Positions 19,704 through 19,813 of a DNA stretch of 19,813 bases are shown here, in pieces; position 1 is the first letter of the stretch, and every line of letters begins with the position of its first letter. The DNA comes from Glomus cerebriforme. Its lineage: Eukaryota > Glomeromycota > Glomeromycetes > Glomerales > Glomeraceae. The translations under genes were made by a program, and so were the position numbers. A model generated the notes under the pieces. That model did not search any database and was not told where the DNA came from. It saw nothing but the letters and a program-made list of their open reading frames with translations. Location: positions 25,244 through 45,056 of the forward strand of contig QKYT01000771.1 of the NCBI GenBank assembly GCA_003550305.1, written 5' to 3'.

Positions 19704-19813
19704 GTGTACCGTTTGGATCAAAAGTGCCAAAATTTGAAAATCCGATTTTTTGAAATTTTGATTTTTGAAAATCTCCTTATAAGGAGATTCTCCTTAAAAG
19801 GAAAATCGCCTTT
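19704..19813. repeat. Start of a palindromic repeat cut by the window edge
   Basis: After TGTACCGTTTGGATCAAAAG comes a run of AAATTTGAAAATC/GATTTTTGAAAATC variants and then AATCTCCTTATAAGGAGATT (19770-19789), a perfect 20-bp palindrome, followed by a further CTCCTTAAAAGGAAAATCG partial copy. It has the look of a transposon terminus or MITE. The other end would lie beyond 19813. Confidence 0.5.

Overview
The window looks like a piece of a very AT-rich fungal genome, most likely an arbuscular mycorrhizal fungus (Glomeromycotina, Rhizophagus-like). The reasons are strong A/T bias, a P450 with a short GTAAGT...TAG intron, and an integrase-core transposon family with a GRGSFIAG signature that I recall as abundant in those genomes. 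The taxonomic call rests on memory, not on a search. Only one apparently intact protein gene is present: a 553-residue membrane-anchored cytochrome P450 on the minus strand (10152-11905, two exons).

Almost everything else is layered mobile DNA. 1-2087 is AT-rich sequence without a gene. 2088-4899 (minus) is a decayed DDE integrase-core gene full of in-frame stops, split by a 1364-bp hAT-like non-autonomous element (2522-3885) with an 8-bp target duplication; removing the element rejoins the reading frame. 5499-8665 is a 3.17-kb element with 42-bp terminal inverted repeats (39/42 identical), a subterminal array of ~175-bp repeats, and a nested 391-bp MULE-like MITE (5600-5990, 9-bp target duplication). 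9115-9290 is a diverged relative of that MITE. 9400-14630 is the relatively CpG-containing stretch around the P450. 14634-16098 is a 5'-truncated Tigger/pogo transposase relic, itself split by a 752-bp hAT-like element (15164-15915; 18-bp perfect TIRs, 8-bp target duplication). 16750-19300 holds two direct copies of one ~650-bp dispersed repeat, the second strongly C-to-T/G-to-A decayed. The right edge enters another repeat with a 20-bp perfect palindrome.

The most unusual signal is shared by the three TIR elements at 2522-3885, 5499-8665 and 15164-15915. Each carries a tandem array of units that look like complete spliceosomal introns separated by tiny exons: GTAAG/GTAAT donor, a branch-site-like CTAAC/CTAAA in the loop of a short hairpin, a T-rich tract and a TAG acceptor. 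The 'introns' are about 69-94 nt and the 'exons' about 28-40 nt. The real P450 intron (92 nt) uses the same signals. The primary sequences of the three arrays differ, so the shared architecture suggests a constraint, such as transposons that carry spliceable intron trains, rather than one recent duplication. This is inference and needs transcript evidence.
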